A DNA stretch of 30,743 bases. Source: an uncultured Prevotellaceae bacterium (GTDB lineage: Bacteria; Bacteroidota; Bacteroidia; Bacteroidales; Bacteroidaceae). This document shows positions 16,412-24,691 of the stretch, piece after piece (position 1 is the first letter of the stretch; each line of letters opens with the position of its first letter). The translations under genes and the position numbers were made by a program. The DNA lies in NCBI GenBank assembly GCA_946405695.1, contig CAMJIA010000015.1, positions 1 to 30,743 on the forward strand. The letters are read 5' to 3'. The notes beneath the pieces are model-generated. The model was not told where the DNA came from and did no database searches. It saw only the letters and a list, made by a program, of their open reading frames with translations.

Positions 16412-17851
16412 TTAGAACAGCGGTTCTGTAGCACAGGCATTCGGAGCCCTGATACGGATAATGCGCGCTATGGTCGGTGCAATGGCATCGGTCGTAACGG
16501 GAGTCTGTATGCGCTGGGCCTTGACACCGGCGCCAAAGAAAATGATGGGAAAGGGGATGTTGCTGACGCGCGATGTCGTCGATGTGTGGTTGTGCTCGTT
16601 GACGAGTTCCCAACCGGGCGCGATGTCTATTAGCAGGTCGCCACATTTCTCTACGTTGAAACCACTACGGATCTTCTCCAACTGATAGCTGTCGCTGGTG
16701 GTAAGTTGGTTGGTGGTATAGACGTGGCGGACGCCAGACAGTTGCATGATGAACTGCTGGGCACGCGACAGCACGTCGCCCATATTGATATTCTTGCGCT
16801 CTAGCAACTTGTGGTCCAAGAACAGTTGGTTCCGATAGATAGTTTCCACGTATTGGGCGGTGCCAAAGGTAGCCCCCAGATACATGTTCAGCAGGTTGGC
16901 GGTGCGCTGGATATCGAATTTTCCCGTAGGAATGCGGTATTTCTCGTTGTTGTTCTGTTCGTTCTCTACACGGGCGGAACCGGTACTGGTCAACACGAAG
17001 AGCACACGGTCCAGAGGGACGCGCTTGCTAACGCTATCCACCAGTTGACCGATGGTGCGGTCCAGTGCCACATAGCTTTCCATCTGGGGCGCTACCGAAT
17101 AGCCGATGCAAAGCAAATCGGTCTTGTCGTCGAGTGCCAGACCGCCATTCTTCAGACACTCCAGCGCAATCTCCGTGACATTGGCATTCTCTGATTGATA
17201 GTCGGGGACTTGTGCAACTTTCTTATTGTTCTTGTTATTCTTGTTGTTCTTTTCAAAAGTAGTAGGCTTGTAAAGGCGTGAATAGCCGTGTAGCCATTGG
17301 TTCAGTGGCTCGTAATAGTTTGTGATGACCCACTGGCCAGACTGCATCCAGGCGGCGCCGTCGGCAGCATGGCCGGCTGACAGAATGGCATTCTCGGGGG
17401 TGGCAGCAAAGGCAAAGACCTTGGCAATGCCATTGGTAGCTATTTTCAGTTCGTCGCCCAGCGTGGAGGTGCCCAACTGTCGGGGAGAATAGCCCTGTTT
17501 CAGGTCGTGGACGGCACGGACGGGGCGAAGCGTGCTGCGGTCGAGCCATTCCTCGCCGGTAATACCGTGATAGTAGGGCGTGGTTCCCGTAGACAGTGAG
17601 GCTGCTGCCGATGCACGGTCAACAGGAGTAAAGCTATATGACGCATTGGCATAGAACGCGCCTTCTGTCAGCAACTTGCGCAGTCCACCCGCAGAATAGA
17701 GTGGAGCGAAGGTCTCCAGATGATCGGTGCGCAACTCGTCAACTGTGATGGACACCACCAACTTCGGAGCCTGCGGAACTGTCTGTGCACCAATCTCGTT
17801 GCTGAAGGCCAGTGCTGAGAGCAGGGTGATATATATGTATTTATTGCTCAT
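16412..17851 (-). CDS. Alkaline-phosphatase-fold periplasmic protein, predicted inactive
   Basis: The 479-residue protein has a signal peptide (cleavage likely near residue 22) and belongs to the phosphodiesterase/alkaline phosphatase superfamily (PafA/NPP type). Fold landmarks are kept: LVVSITVDELR with D38, SLSTGTTPYYHGITG (85-99), STLGDELK, and LSAGHAADGAAWM (158-169). Catalytic parts appear lost: the PTxT nucleophile motif reads P76-V-D-R79, the TADHG metal pair reads T288-S-T-G-S, and no D-x-x-x-H ligand pair is seen near 245-260. It is therefore probably a pseudoenzyme with a binding or chaperone-like role. The ATG at 17851 is chosen because a signal peptide follows directly; it overlaps the lnb stop by 11 nt. 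secA follows. Confidence 0.82.
   Translation of the reverse strand: MSNKYIYITLLSALAFSNEIGAQTVPQAPKLVVSITVDELRTDHLETFAPLYSAGGLRKLLTEGAFYANASYSFTPVDRASAAASLSTGTTPYYHGITGEEWLDRSTLRPVRAVHDLKQGYSPRQLGTSTLGDELKIATNGIAKVFAFAATPENAILSAGHAADGAAWMQSGQWVITNYYEPLNQWLHGYSRLYKPTTFEKNNKNNKNNKKVAQVPDYQSENANVTEIALECLKNGGLALDDKTDLLCIGYSVAPQMESYVALDRTIGQLVDSVSKRVPLDRVLFVLTSTGSARVENEQNNNEKYRIPTGKFDIQRTANLLNMYLGATFGTAQYVETIYRNQLFLDHKLLERKNINMGDVLSRAQQFIMQLSGVRHVYTTNQLTTSDSYQLEKIRSGFNVEKCGDLLIDIAPGWELVNEHNHTSTTSRVSNIPFPIIFFGAGVKAQRIQTPVTTDAIAPTIARIIRIRAPNACATEPLF
17219..17251 (-). repeat. 9-bp coding repeat giving (KNN)3
   Basis: Within the phosphatase-fold gene, three 9-bp units of the form AAGAAyAAy encode Lys-Asn-Asn three times, followed by Lys-Lys (residues 201-211). 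This is a low-complexity loop just before the VAQVPDYQSENANV segment. Such repeats can change length by slippage while keeping the frame. Confidence 0.8.
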
Positions 17852-19037
17852 TCTTTTTATGCATGAAAATGTGTAGTGTGGATTGTAGCAGCAAACATAA
17901 TGCCAAGAAATAGATGCCTTCTGCGTAGGACTGGAACTGACTGCCGATGAGGAACAGTAGGCAAAGGACGGCACAGATGCGCCAGTAGCGGGTGGGACGC
18001 CCCTTGATGACTGGCCACAGATAGACCAGGTGCAGCGGGTTGAAGAAGAGTAGCTGCAGGTTGATGCGCACCGTGGGATGTTGTGAGAACAGCATCAGGA
18101 ACAGTACTACGCCGATAATGCCGGAAACGAGCATCAGCAGCACTTCCCATGCCAGGAAGATGCGGTGCATTCGCCATTGTATGAGGCAGAGGATAAATCC
18201 TATAGCCAGCAGTATTTCGCCACACTCAAAGGGTGTCAGCGGAAAACCGTTGTGAATTATCTGCACACCTGCGGGCACGACGATGCGACGCTCCTTAACC
18301 AATGGACGGTACTGACCATTTTCATAGATTTGTGCGTGGTCGAAATCGTACAGCAGATTGTCGGGCAGGAACTCCTGCTGGCGCGTGGTGGTCTTGCTGT
18401 CGGCTTGGATGCCCAACAGCAGATCGTTGCCGAAACGAGACCATGGATGGTTGCGTGTCATATGGTGAACCATCTCTCTGTATGTTGGCGTATAATCCTC
18501 ACGCCCAGTGTATTGTACCCTTCCGTTGATGTGTTGCTCGATAATATCGCGCGCCTTTGTAGTACAGTTATTGTAAAAGTAGTTGTAACGGTAAACCTTG
18601 TTGCTTGGCCTAAGGTTTTCAATCAGCGCCATGCGTAGTGCCAGCTTCTCGTCGTTACTGAGATTGAGCACTTGTTCCGTGACCATGCTGCCAAACAGAC
18701 GATACTCTTTTTGGAATAGTTGGGTGGGGTAGGCGCCCAGTTCATAGTCGGTCAGACCGAATACAAAACGGACAACAAAGAAGGGGGCGTCGTAGTTGAA
18801 GACGCCATAGTTGAAGGCAGCATCAATGCCGCCACGCGTCAGTTCGTGGTAACGGATAGCTGTATGGCCGTAGAGACTGTATACTTCGTCATGGGGCTGA
18901 CAGGTAAGCAAACTAATCTCTACAGAATCCATCGGTGGCAGGTCGTCAGGCTGTGCCAACGCTGTATTCTGACAGAGTAAAGTCAGCAAGAAAAGTCCCC
19001 CTCTGAGGATGCTTTTTATGGTCTTTTTATTTTTCAC
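17841..19037 (-). CDS. lnb: Lipoprotein N-acyltransferase Lnb (DUF4105)
   Basis: The 398-residue protein has a signal peptide (cleavage likely after ALA, residue 28), a DUF4105/Lnb periplasmic domain (about 35-255) and about five transmembrane helices (about 265-392). Lnb is the enzyme described in Bacteroides that adds the third acyl chain to lipoproteins, in place of Lnt. Likely catalytic residues are H58 in LYGHTAIRY and C158 in YNNCTTKARDI, a Cys-His pair as in NlpC-like folds; this pairing is my inference. The only possible start is GTG at 19037: TAA inside the promoter box is in frame just upstream, and no ATG precedes the signal peptide. It heads the lnb, phosphatase-fold, secA, ABC operon. 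Confidence 0.82.
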   Translation of the reverse strand: MKNKKTIKSILRGGLFLLTLLCQNTALAQPDDLPPMDSVEISLLTCQPHDEVYSLYGHTAIRYHELTRGGIDAAFNYGVFNYDAPFFVVRFVFGLTDYELGAYPTQLFQKEYRLFGSMVTEQVLNLSNDEKLALRMALIENLRPSNKVYRYNYFYNNCTTKARDIIEQHINGRVQYTGREDYTPTYREMVHHMTRNHPWSRFGNDLLLGIQADSKTTTRQQEFLPDNLLYDFDHAQIYENGQYRPLVKERRIVVPAGVQIIHNGFPLTPFECGEILLAIGFILCLIQWRMHRIFLAWEVLLMLVSGIIGVVLFLMLFSQHPTVRINLQLLFFNPLHLVYLWPVIKGRPTRYWRICAVLCLLFLIGSQFQSYAEGIYFLALCLLLQSTLHIFMHKKNEQ

Positions 19038-19041
19038 GCTG

Positions 19042-19049
19042 CAAAATTA
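19042..19049 (-). promoter_or_regulatory. -7 promoter box for lnb
   Basis: TAATTTTG on the minus strand matches TAnnTTTG. Only four bases separate it from the GTG start at 19037, so the transcript should be leaderless or nearly so. No clear TTTG -33 element is seen. Confidence 0.6.
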
Positions 19050-19120
19050 GCCTTTATTTTCCACTTATCGTGCGTTTAGTACGATTTTTTTTAATAAAAA
19101 ATTAAAATTCGTATATTTAT

Positions 19121-19151
19121 TTTGTATTGTTCGTGCTTTATTGTACCTTTG
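19121..19151 (+). promoter_or_regulatory. Promoter for the barrel-lptC-CorC operon
   Basis: TTTG (19121-19124), a 19-nt spacer and TACCTTTG (19144-19151) match the Bacteroidetes consensus exactly in spacing. The ATG at 19184 gives a leader of about 27 nt. It is divergent from the lnb promoter, about 70 bp away. Confidence 0.8.
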
Positions 19152-19183
19152 CACTCCGAAATTGAATTCATAAAGAACAAAAG

Positions 19184-20485
19184 ATGAAGAAACGCATAAC
19201 TGTAAGCCTTTTGGCTGCCTTGGCATTTTTACCGTCCATGGCTCAGGTAAGTGCGACGCTGTCGCCCTACAGTCAATATGGCTTAGGTAACCTCTCTGAA
19301 CAGTCGGCAGGCTTTAACCGCGGTATGGGTGGTGTGGCCTACGGATTAAGAAGCGGTAAGTTTGTGAATATGCAGAATCCTGCCTCCTATGCAGCTATCG
19401 ACTCGCTGAGCATGATTTTTGATGCTGGCGTGTCGGGGCAGATGTCTAATTTTAAAGAAGGCGGAAAGAGCTTGAATACCAAGACGGGCAGTTTTGACTA
19501 TGCAGTAGCTGGTTTCCGACTGTTGCGTCATGTAGGCTTGGCATTGGGCGTAGTACCTTATACGAATATCGGTTATTCCTACACGCATTCCAATTCTATT
19601 GGCTCTGCTTCCTCAGGTTCTACGACGACAAGTACGCAGGCCTATGTGGGTAGTGGCGGTTTCTCGCAGGTGTTCCTCGGTGCTGGTTGGCAGGTGACGA
19701 AGCATCTGTCGCTGGGTGTCAATATCTCTTATTTCTGGGGTAACTACTCCAAGACCATCACAATGGCTACCAACGAGACTGGTGCAAACACCGAGGCTCG
19801 TTCGTATAGTGCATCGGTTACCAATTACAAACTTGACATTGGTGCACAATGGCAACAGTTGGTGAGCAGCAATGATGTGCTGACGATAGGTGCGACGTAT
19901 AGCCTGGGACATAAGTTGGGGGCTGATGCAGAACTGCTGATTACCAACAGCAATTCGTCAAATTCAACCGTGAGCAGTACTACGCTGACCGCTGAAAATG
20001 CCCTCAGCATTCCTCATTCCGTTGGCGTGGGTGCTTCGTTGATGCATAAGGGTAGTCTGACGGCAGCTTTCGACTATACCTTCCAGAACTGGGGCTCGCT
20101 AGATTATCCTGTCTTCAACAATACCCAAGGAACCTATTTGCTGCAAGGCGGTTACTACAAGGATCGTCACAAGGTGGCTGCAGGTGTTGACTGGCTGCCC
20201 AAGCCCCTGGGTCGTAAGTTCCTTCAGCTGGTACACTACCGCATGGGCGTATCTTATGCTACACCTTATTATAATATAGGTACGCAAAATGGTCCTGGTG
20301 AGTTGACCGTTAGTGCAGGTTTCGGTTTACCTATCTATAATTCGTGGAACAATCGCTCTATGCTGAATATCAGTGCCCAGTGGGTGCGTAGCATGGGTTG
20401 CGACCTGATTAAGGAAAACATGTTCCGCATCAACATCGGACTGACGTTCAATGAGCGCTGGTTTGCAAAATGGAAAGTAGACTAA
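19184..20485 (+). CDS. Outer-membrane beta-barrel protein, uncharacterised
   Basis: The 433-residue protein has a signal peptide (MKKR, hydrophobic core, cleavage likely after SMA near residue 20). The remainder alternates polar and hydrophobic residues with many Gly, Ser, Asn and aromatic residues. The N-terminal part GLGNLSEQSAGFNRGMGG and the NPASYAAIDS segment resemble the hatch of FadL/PorV-like barrels. It is probably an outer-membrane barrel of unknown substrate. The gene overlaps lptC by 16 nt, which suggests translational coupling and a link to outer-membrane assembly. Confidence 0.8.
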   Translation: MKKRITVSLLAALAFLPSMAQVSATLSPYSQYGLGNLSEQSAGFNRGMGGVAYGLRSGKFVNMQNPASYAAIDSLSMIFDAGVSGQMSNFKEGGKSLNTKTGSFDYAVAGFRLLRHVGLALGVVPYTNIGYSYTHSNSIGSASSGSTTTSTQAYVGSGGFSQVFLGAGWQVTKHLSLGVNISYFWGNYSKTITMATNETGANTEARSYSASVTNYKLDIGAQWQQLVSSNDVLTIGATYSLGHKLGADAELLITNSNSSNSTVSSTTLTAENALSIPHSVGVGASLMHKGSLTAAFDYTFQNWGSLDYPVFNNTQGTYLLQGGYYKDRHKVAAGVDWLPKPLGRKFLQLVHYRMGVSYATPYYNIGTQNGPGELTVSAGFGLPIYNSWNNRSMLNISAQWVRSMGCDLIKENMFRINIGLTFNERWFAKWKVD

Positions 20486-21174
20486 ACACACTCTATTTCT
20501 TTGTCGTGAGCACTTTGCTCATGGTACTGTCGTGTACGGAACAGAAGGTGCACACGGCAGCAGCTGTTCATGACCGCGACTCAGCATCAATGATGGTAAG
20601 CTATGGCGTTAACACGCTGATTTCTGACTCTGGTGTCATCAAGTATCGCATTGTCACGGAACGCTGGGATGTCAACACCGTCAAAAATCCTACCCGCTGG
20701 ACTTTTGAAAAGGGCATCTTTATGGAACAGTTCGATGAGAACTTCCATATAGCTGGCTACATCAGTGCAGACTCTGCATGGTATTACGACCAGAAGAAAC
20801 TGTGGGAGTTGCGTGGACGTGTCAGTATCCGCAACGTTAATGGACTTATCTTTAATAGCGAAGAATTGTGGTGGGATGGTATCAAACACGAGTTCTATTC
20901 TTATCAGTTCTCGCGAGTAGTAACGCCAGAGCGCATGCTTGAAGGTACCTATTTCCGTAGTGATGAGTACATGACCCACTATGAGGTCACTAACTCTGTA
21001 GGATCGTTTCAGGCAGAGGATATGGAAGGCGACAGCCAGAACAGTCCGCAGCCAGCAGCTAATAGTCAACAGTCAACAGCTAATAGCCAAAAGCCCGACA
21101 CCACGCAACAGACCCCTGTGCGTCAAGCTGCCACGCGTCATAAAGCTTTTCAAAAGTCAACGTATCAGCCATGA
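20470..21174 (+). CDS. lptC: LPS export component LptC
   Basis: LptC is the periplasmic bridge component that receives LPS from LptB2FG and passes it to LptA. The 234-residue protein has a hydrophobic N-terminus ending in a possible lipobox (VLSC, C22). It then has the beta-jellyroll segment typical of the family (YRIVTERWDV, FEKGIFMEQFDE, ADSAWYYDQKKLWELRGRV, FNSEELWWD). The C-terminal tail (about 180-234) is rich in Gln, Ser, Thr and Asn and contains a 7-residue repeat. A lipid-anchored LptC is common in Bacteroidetes, in contrast to the transmembrane anchor of E. coli. The start overlaps the barrel gene by 16 nt and the stop overlaps the next ATG by 4 nt. Confidence 0.85.
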   Translation: MESRLNTLYFFVVSTLLMVLSCTEQKVHTAAAVHDRDSASMMVSYGVNTLISDSGVIKYRIVTERWDVNTVKNPTRWTFEKGIFMEQFDENFHIAGYISADSAWYYDQKKLWELRGRVSIRNVNGLIFNSEELWWDGIKHEFYSYQFSRVVTPERMLEGTYFRSDEYMTHYEVTNSVGSFQAEDMEGDSQNSPQPAANSQQSTANSQKPDTTQQTPVRQAATRHKAFQKSTYQP

Positions 21175-22430
21175 CGAATCTCATCATAGGACTCATAGTG
21201 ACGATGGTATTCTCGGCCTTCTTCTCAGGTATGGAGATTGCTTTTGTATCGAGCAATCGACTGCGTGCTGAGATGGACCGTGAGAAGAATGGCTTGGCTC
21301 AACGTGCTATCGACGTATTCTATCGGCATCCAAATAACTTTGTGTCGACCATGCTGGTGGGAAACAATATCGCGTTGGTCGTCTATGGTATCCTCTTTGC
21401 CAAGATTTTTGATGCCACTTTGTTCTATCCGCTGAGTGATGGTATGCGTGTGACAGCTGACACCTTGCTGTCAACTATCGTGGTACTTTTTACGGGGGAA
21501 TTTCTGCCAAAGACGATCTTTAAGTCGAATCCCAACACCATGCTGACGGTCTTCGCTCTGCCTGCTTATATTTGTTACTTGATTCTGTATCCTATCTCTC
21601 GCTTTGCTACGCTGTTGTCGCGAGGTCTGTTGCGCATTATTGGCGTAAAGATTTCCAAGGAGATTGACGATAAGGAATTTACGAAGGTTGACTTGGATTA
21701 TCTGGTACAGTCGAGTATAGATAATGCTAAGGATGAAGACGAGATAGAAGAGGAGGTGAAAATCTTCCATAATGCTCTCGACTTTGCGGATACCAAGGTG
21801 CGCGACTGTATGGTTCCTCGTACGGAAATTGATGCTATCGATATTGATGACTGTACACTAGAGGAACTGAAGAGTAAGTTCATTGAGAGTGGCCACTCGA
21901 AGATTATCGTTTATCGCGAGGATATCGACCACATCATAGGCTATATCCACTCTTCGGAAATGTTTAAGCATGTCAACGATATTTCCAAGCACATTCAGGA
22001 GATGCCCTACGTGCCAGAGACAATGGCAGCCCGTAAGTTGATGCAGATATTCCTGCAGCAGAAAAAATCGCTGGGTGTTGTTGTCGACGAGTTTGGCGGT
22101 ACGAGTGGCATCGTGTCGCTGGAAGATATTGTGGAAGAAATCTTTGGTGATATTGAAGATGAGCACGACAATACAAAGTATGTGGCAAAACAACTCAGTG
22201 ATGGCGACTATATGTTGTCGGCACGTTTAGAAATAGAGAAGGTCAACGAACTCTTCGATCTTAACCTGCCGGAAAATGACGACTATATGACTGTTGGTGG
22301 TCTTATCCTGCATGAATATCAGTCGTTCCCTAAACTCAACGAAATTGTGAAAATAGGGCGCTTTGAGTTCAAAATCATCAAGAATACGATGACAAAAATC
22401 GAATTAGTTAGACTAAAAGTCGTTGAATAG
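21171..22430 (+). CDS. CNNM/CorC-type membrane protein with CBS domains
   Basis: The 419-residue protein has an N-terminal CNNM (DUF21) transmembrane domain of three to four helices (about 1-150, with FSAFFSGMEIAFVSSNR near the start), a CBS-domain pair (about 200-330, with VRDCMVPRTEIDAI and VVDEFGGTSGIVSLEDI) and a C-terminal CorC/HlyC domain (about 345-417, with DDYMTVGGLI). The family includes Mg2+ or Co2+ efflux proteins and the Bacteroidetes GldE group; older annotations call it hemolysin. GldE assists gliding in flavobacteria, but no gliding genes are visible here, so a metal-transport role is at least as likely. ATG overlaps the lptC stop by 4 nt. Confidence 0.88.
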   Translation: MTNLIIGLIVTMVFSAFFSGMEIAFVSSNRLRAEMDREKNGLAQRAIDVFYRHPNNFVSTMLVGNNIALVVYGILFAKIFDATLFYPLSDGMRVTADTLLSTIVVLFTGEFLPKTIFKSNPNTMLTVFALPAYICYLILYPISRFATLLSRGLLRIIGVKISKEIDDKEFTKVDLDYLVQSSIDNAKDEDEIEEEVKIFHNALDFADTKVRDCMVPRTEIDAIDIDDCTLEELKSKFIESGHSKIIVYREDIDHIIGYIHSSEMFKHVNDISKHIQEMPYVPETMAARKLMQIFLQQKKSLGVVVDEFGGTSGIVSLEDIVEEIFGDIEDEHDNTKYVAKQLSDGDYMLSARLEIEKVNELFDLNLPENDDYMTVGGLILHEYQSFPKLNEIVKIGRFEFKIIKNTMTKIELVRLKVVE

Positions 22431-22474
22431 GGTATTTTTTTGATAAAAGATGCCGCTGTTTCAATGAAATTTAG

Positions 22475-22482
22475 TAACTTTG
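22475..22482 (+). promoter_or_regulatory. -7 promoter box for the PpiD-like gene
   Basis: TAACTTTG matches TAnnTTTG and lies 64 nt before the ATG at 22547, giving an A-rich leader. No clear -33 TTTG is found at 19-20 nt. Confidence 0.5.
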
Positions 22483-22546
22483 CAGGCTGAATCTGAAATT
22501 CAAAAATAAAGAACAAAAATAAAACAATAAAAACTATAAAAATCAA

Positions 22547-24691
22547 ATGGCAGCAATTGGAAAAATCAGAAGCTGGGGACCAGTACTTGCTACAGTGATT
22601 GGTCTCGCCCTTTTTGCATTCATTGCCGAAGAGATGTTCCGCTCGTGCGAGGCAACTGGCAACGAGCGTCGTCAGCAGGTCGGCGAAGTGTTAGGTAAGA
22701 AAATCTCCGTTCAGGACTTCCAGAGTCTTGTCGACGAGTATCAGGAGGTTATTAAGATGACCCAGAACCGCGACAATCTCTCTGAGGAGGAACTCAATCA
22801 GGTAAAGGATCAGGTTTGGCAGCAGTTTGTCAACAATACCATCTTGGAGACTGAAGCCAAGAAGGTTGGCCTGACCGTTACTGACGAAGAGTTGCAGAAC
22901 GTGCTGAAGGCTGGTACCAATGGTATGCTGATGCAGACTCCGTTTGTTAATCAGCAGACTGGTCGCTTTGACGTCAGCCAGCTCACGAAGTTCTTGGCAG
23001 ACTACAAGAAGCAGCAGGAGCAGGGTGGCAATGCTCAGATGATGGAGCAGTACACTCGCATCTACAACTATTGGAAGTTCATTGAGAAGACGCTCCGTCA
23101 GCAGCTGCTCAGTCAGAAGTACCAAAGCCTTCTCGCTCAGTCTCTGCTTTCGAACCCCATCTCTGCTAAGATGGCTTTCGCTGGTCAGAACGAGGAGAGC
23201 GACATTCTGTTGGCTACCGTTCCTTACACTGCTATCAAGGATGCTGATGTAGAGGTTAGCGATGCTGACCTGAAGGCTAAGTATGATGAGAAGAAGGAGC
23301 AGTTCAAGCAGTATGTCGAGAGCCGCGACATCAAATATGTTGACTTTCAGGTGGTAGCTTCTGCAGCTGACCGCGCAGAGTTAATGAAGACTATGAAGGA
23401 TGCTCAGCAGCAGTTGGAGAGCGGTATGACTCCTGCTGAGGTTGTTCGCAAGGCTCAGTCGCAGATTGCCTATATTGGCATCGCTGCTACTCGTAGCGCA
23501 TTCCCCAACGATATCGCTGCAAAGATTGACTCTATGCAGATTGGTCAGGTCTCAGCACCTTTCGAGACCGCTTACGACAATACTTTGAACGTGGTGAAAC
23601 TCATCAACAAGGTACAGTTGCCCGACTCTGTCGAGTATCGTCAGATTCAGGTTGGCGGTGCTACCGCTGAGGAAGCTCACAAGTTGGCTGATAGCATCTA
23701 TACCGCTCTGAAGGGTGGTGCAGACTTCGAGGTTCTCGCCAAAAAGTATGGTCAGACTGGTGAGAAGCAGTGGATGACCTCTACTATGTATGAGCGTGCA
23801 CAGACTATTGATGCTGATACCAAAGAGTATATCCAGTCACTCAATACGCTGGGTGCCGGTGAGGTAAAAAATCTCCAGTTCTCACAGGGTAATATTGTGC
23901 TGCAGGTAACTGATCGCAAGGCTTTTGTTAACAAGTTTGACGTGGCTGTTGTAAAGCACACCATCGATTTCTCTAAGGCAACTTATTCAAACGCTTATAA
24001 CAACTTCAGCCAGTATGTCAGCGAGAACAAGGACCTGGAAAGTCTGGAGAAGAACGCCCAGAAGTTCGGCTTCCGCGTTCAGGAGCGCAACGACTTGTAC
24101 AGCTCAGAGCACAATGTTGCAGGTCTGCGTGCTACTCGTGAGGCTATGAAGTGGATCTTCGACGCTAAGGCTGGTGAGGTTTCTCCTCTCTATGAGTGTG
24201 GCAACAATGATCACCTGCTGGTAGTTGCCCTCACAGGTGTTCACCCTGTAGGTTATCGTGCTATGGAGAGTGTGAAGGAACAGCTGAAGATGGAGGTTAC
24301 TCGCGACAAGAAGTTCGAGAAGGCTGCTGCCCAGTTGGCTGGTGTCAAGGACATCACTACTGCTAAGCAGAAGGGTGCTGTTGTTGATAGTGTTCGTCAG
24401 ATTACCTTCTCTGCTCCTGTCTTCGTACAGGCTGCTGGTGCCAGCGAGCCCGCTCTGAGTGGTGCTGTAGCTGCTGTTAAGCAGGGTCAGTTCAGCCCCG
24501 CCGTTGTTAAGGGTAATGGTGGCGCATACCTCTTCCAGGTAATTGCTAAGAAGCAACGCGAGGGTGCAAAACTGGACGAGAAGCAGCAGATGCAGATGCT
24601 GAAGCAGCAGGCTATGCAGGCTGCCGGTCGCTTCATGAACGAGATGTATCTGAAGGCTGATGTGGTAGACAATCGCTACCTCTTCTTCTAA
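22547..24691 (+). CDS. ppiD: Membrane-anchored periplasmic foldase, PpiD/SurA-like
   Basis: The 714-residue protein has one N-terminal transmembrane anchor (about 10-28), a SurA-N-like helical chaperone region (about 45-210, rich in Gln, Glu and Lys) and at least one canonical parvulin-type peptidyl-prolyl isomerase domain (about 360-465, from VEYRQIQVGG through the GEVKNLQF segment). Other parvulin-like or helical regions lie on either side. This is the layout of PpiD, which assists proteins leaving SecYEG and outer-membrane proteins in transit. Residues needed for isomerase activity cannot be judged by eye. It has its own -7 box and overlaps convergently with prmA by 4 nt. Confidence 0.88.
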   Translation: MAAIGKIRSWGPVLATVIGLALFAFIAEEMFRSCEATGNERRQQVGEVLGKKISVQDFQSLVDEYQEVIKMTQNRDNLSEEELNQVKDQVWQQFVNNTILETEAKKVGLTVTDEELQNVLKAGTNGMLMQTPFVNQQTGRFDVSQLTKFLADYKKQQEQGGNAQMMEQYTRIYNYWKFIEKTLRQQLLSQKYQSLLAQSLLSNPISAKMAFAGQNEESDILLATVPYTAIKDADVEVSDADLKAKYDEKKEQFKQYVESRDIKYVDFQVVASAADRAELMKTMKDAQQQLESGMTPAEVVRKAQSQIAYIGIAATRSAFPNDIAAKIDSMQIGQVSAPFETAYDNTLNVVKLINKVQLPDSVEYRQIQVGGATAEEAHKLADSIYTALKGGADFEVLAKKYGQTGEKQWMTSTMYERAQTIDADTKEYIQSLNTLGAGEVKNLQFSQGNIVLQVTDRKAFVNKFDVAVVKHTIDFSKATYSNAYNNFSQYVSENKDLESLEKNAQKFGFRVQERNDLYSSEHNVAGLRATREAMKWIFDAKAGEVSPLYECGNNDHLLVVALTGVHPVGYRAMESVKEQLKMEVTRDKKFEKAAAQLAGVKDITTAKQKGAVVDSVRQITFSAPVFVQAAGASEPALSGAVAAVKQGQFSPAVVKGNGGAYLFQVIAKKQREGAKLDEKQQMQMLKQQAMQAAGRFMNEMYLKADVVDNRYLFF

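Noticed and set aside
17852..17974. An upstream extension of the phosphatase-fold gene
   Set aside because: The extra 41 codons lie inside lnb and would hide the signal peptide that begins at 17851.
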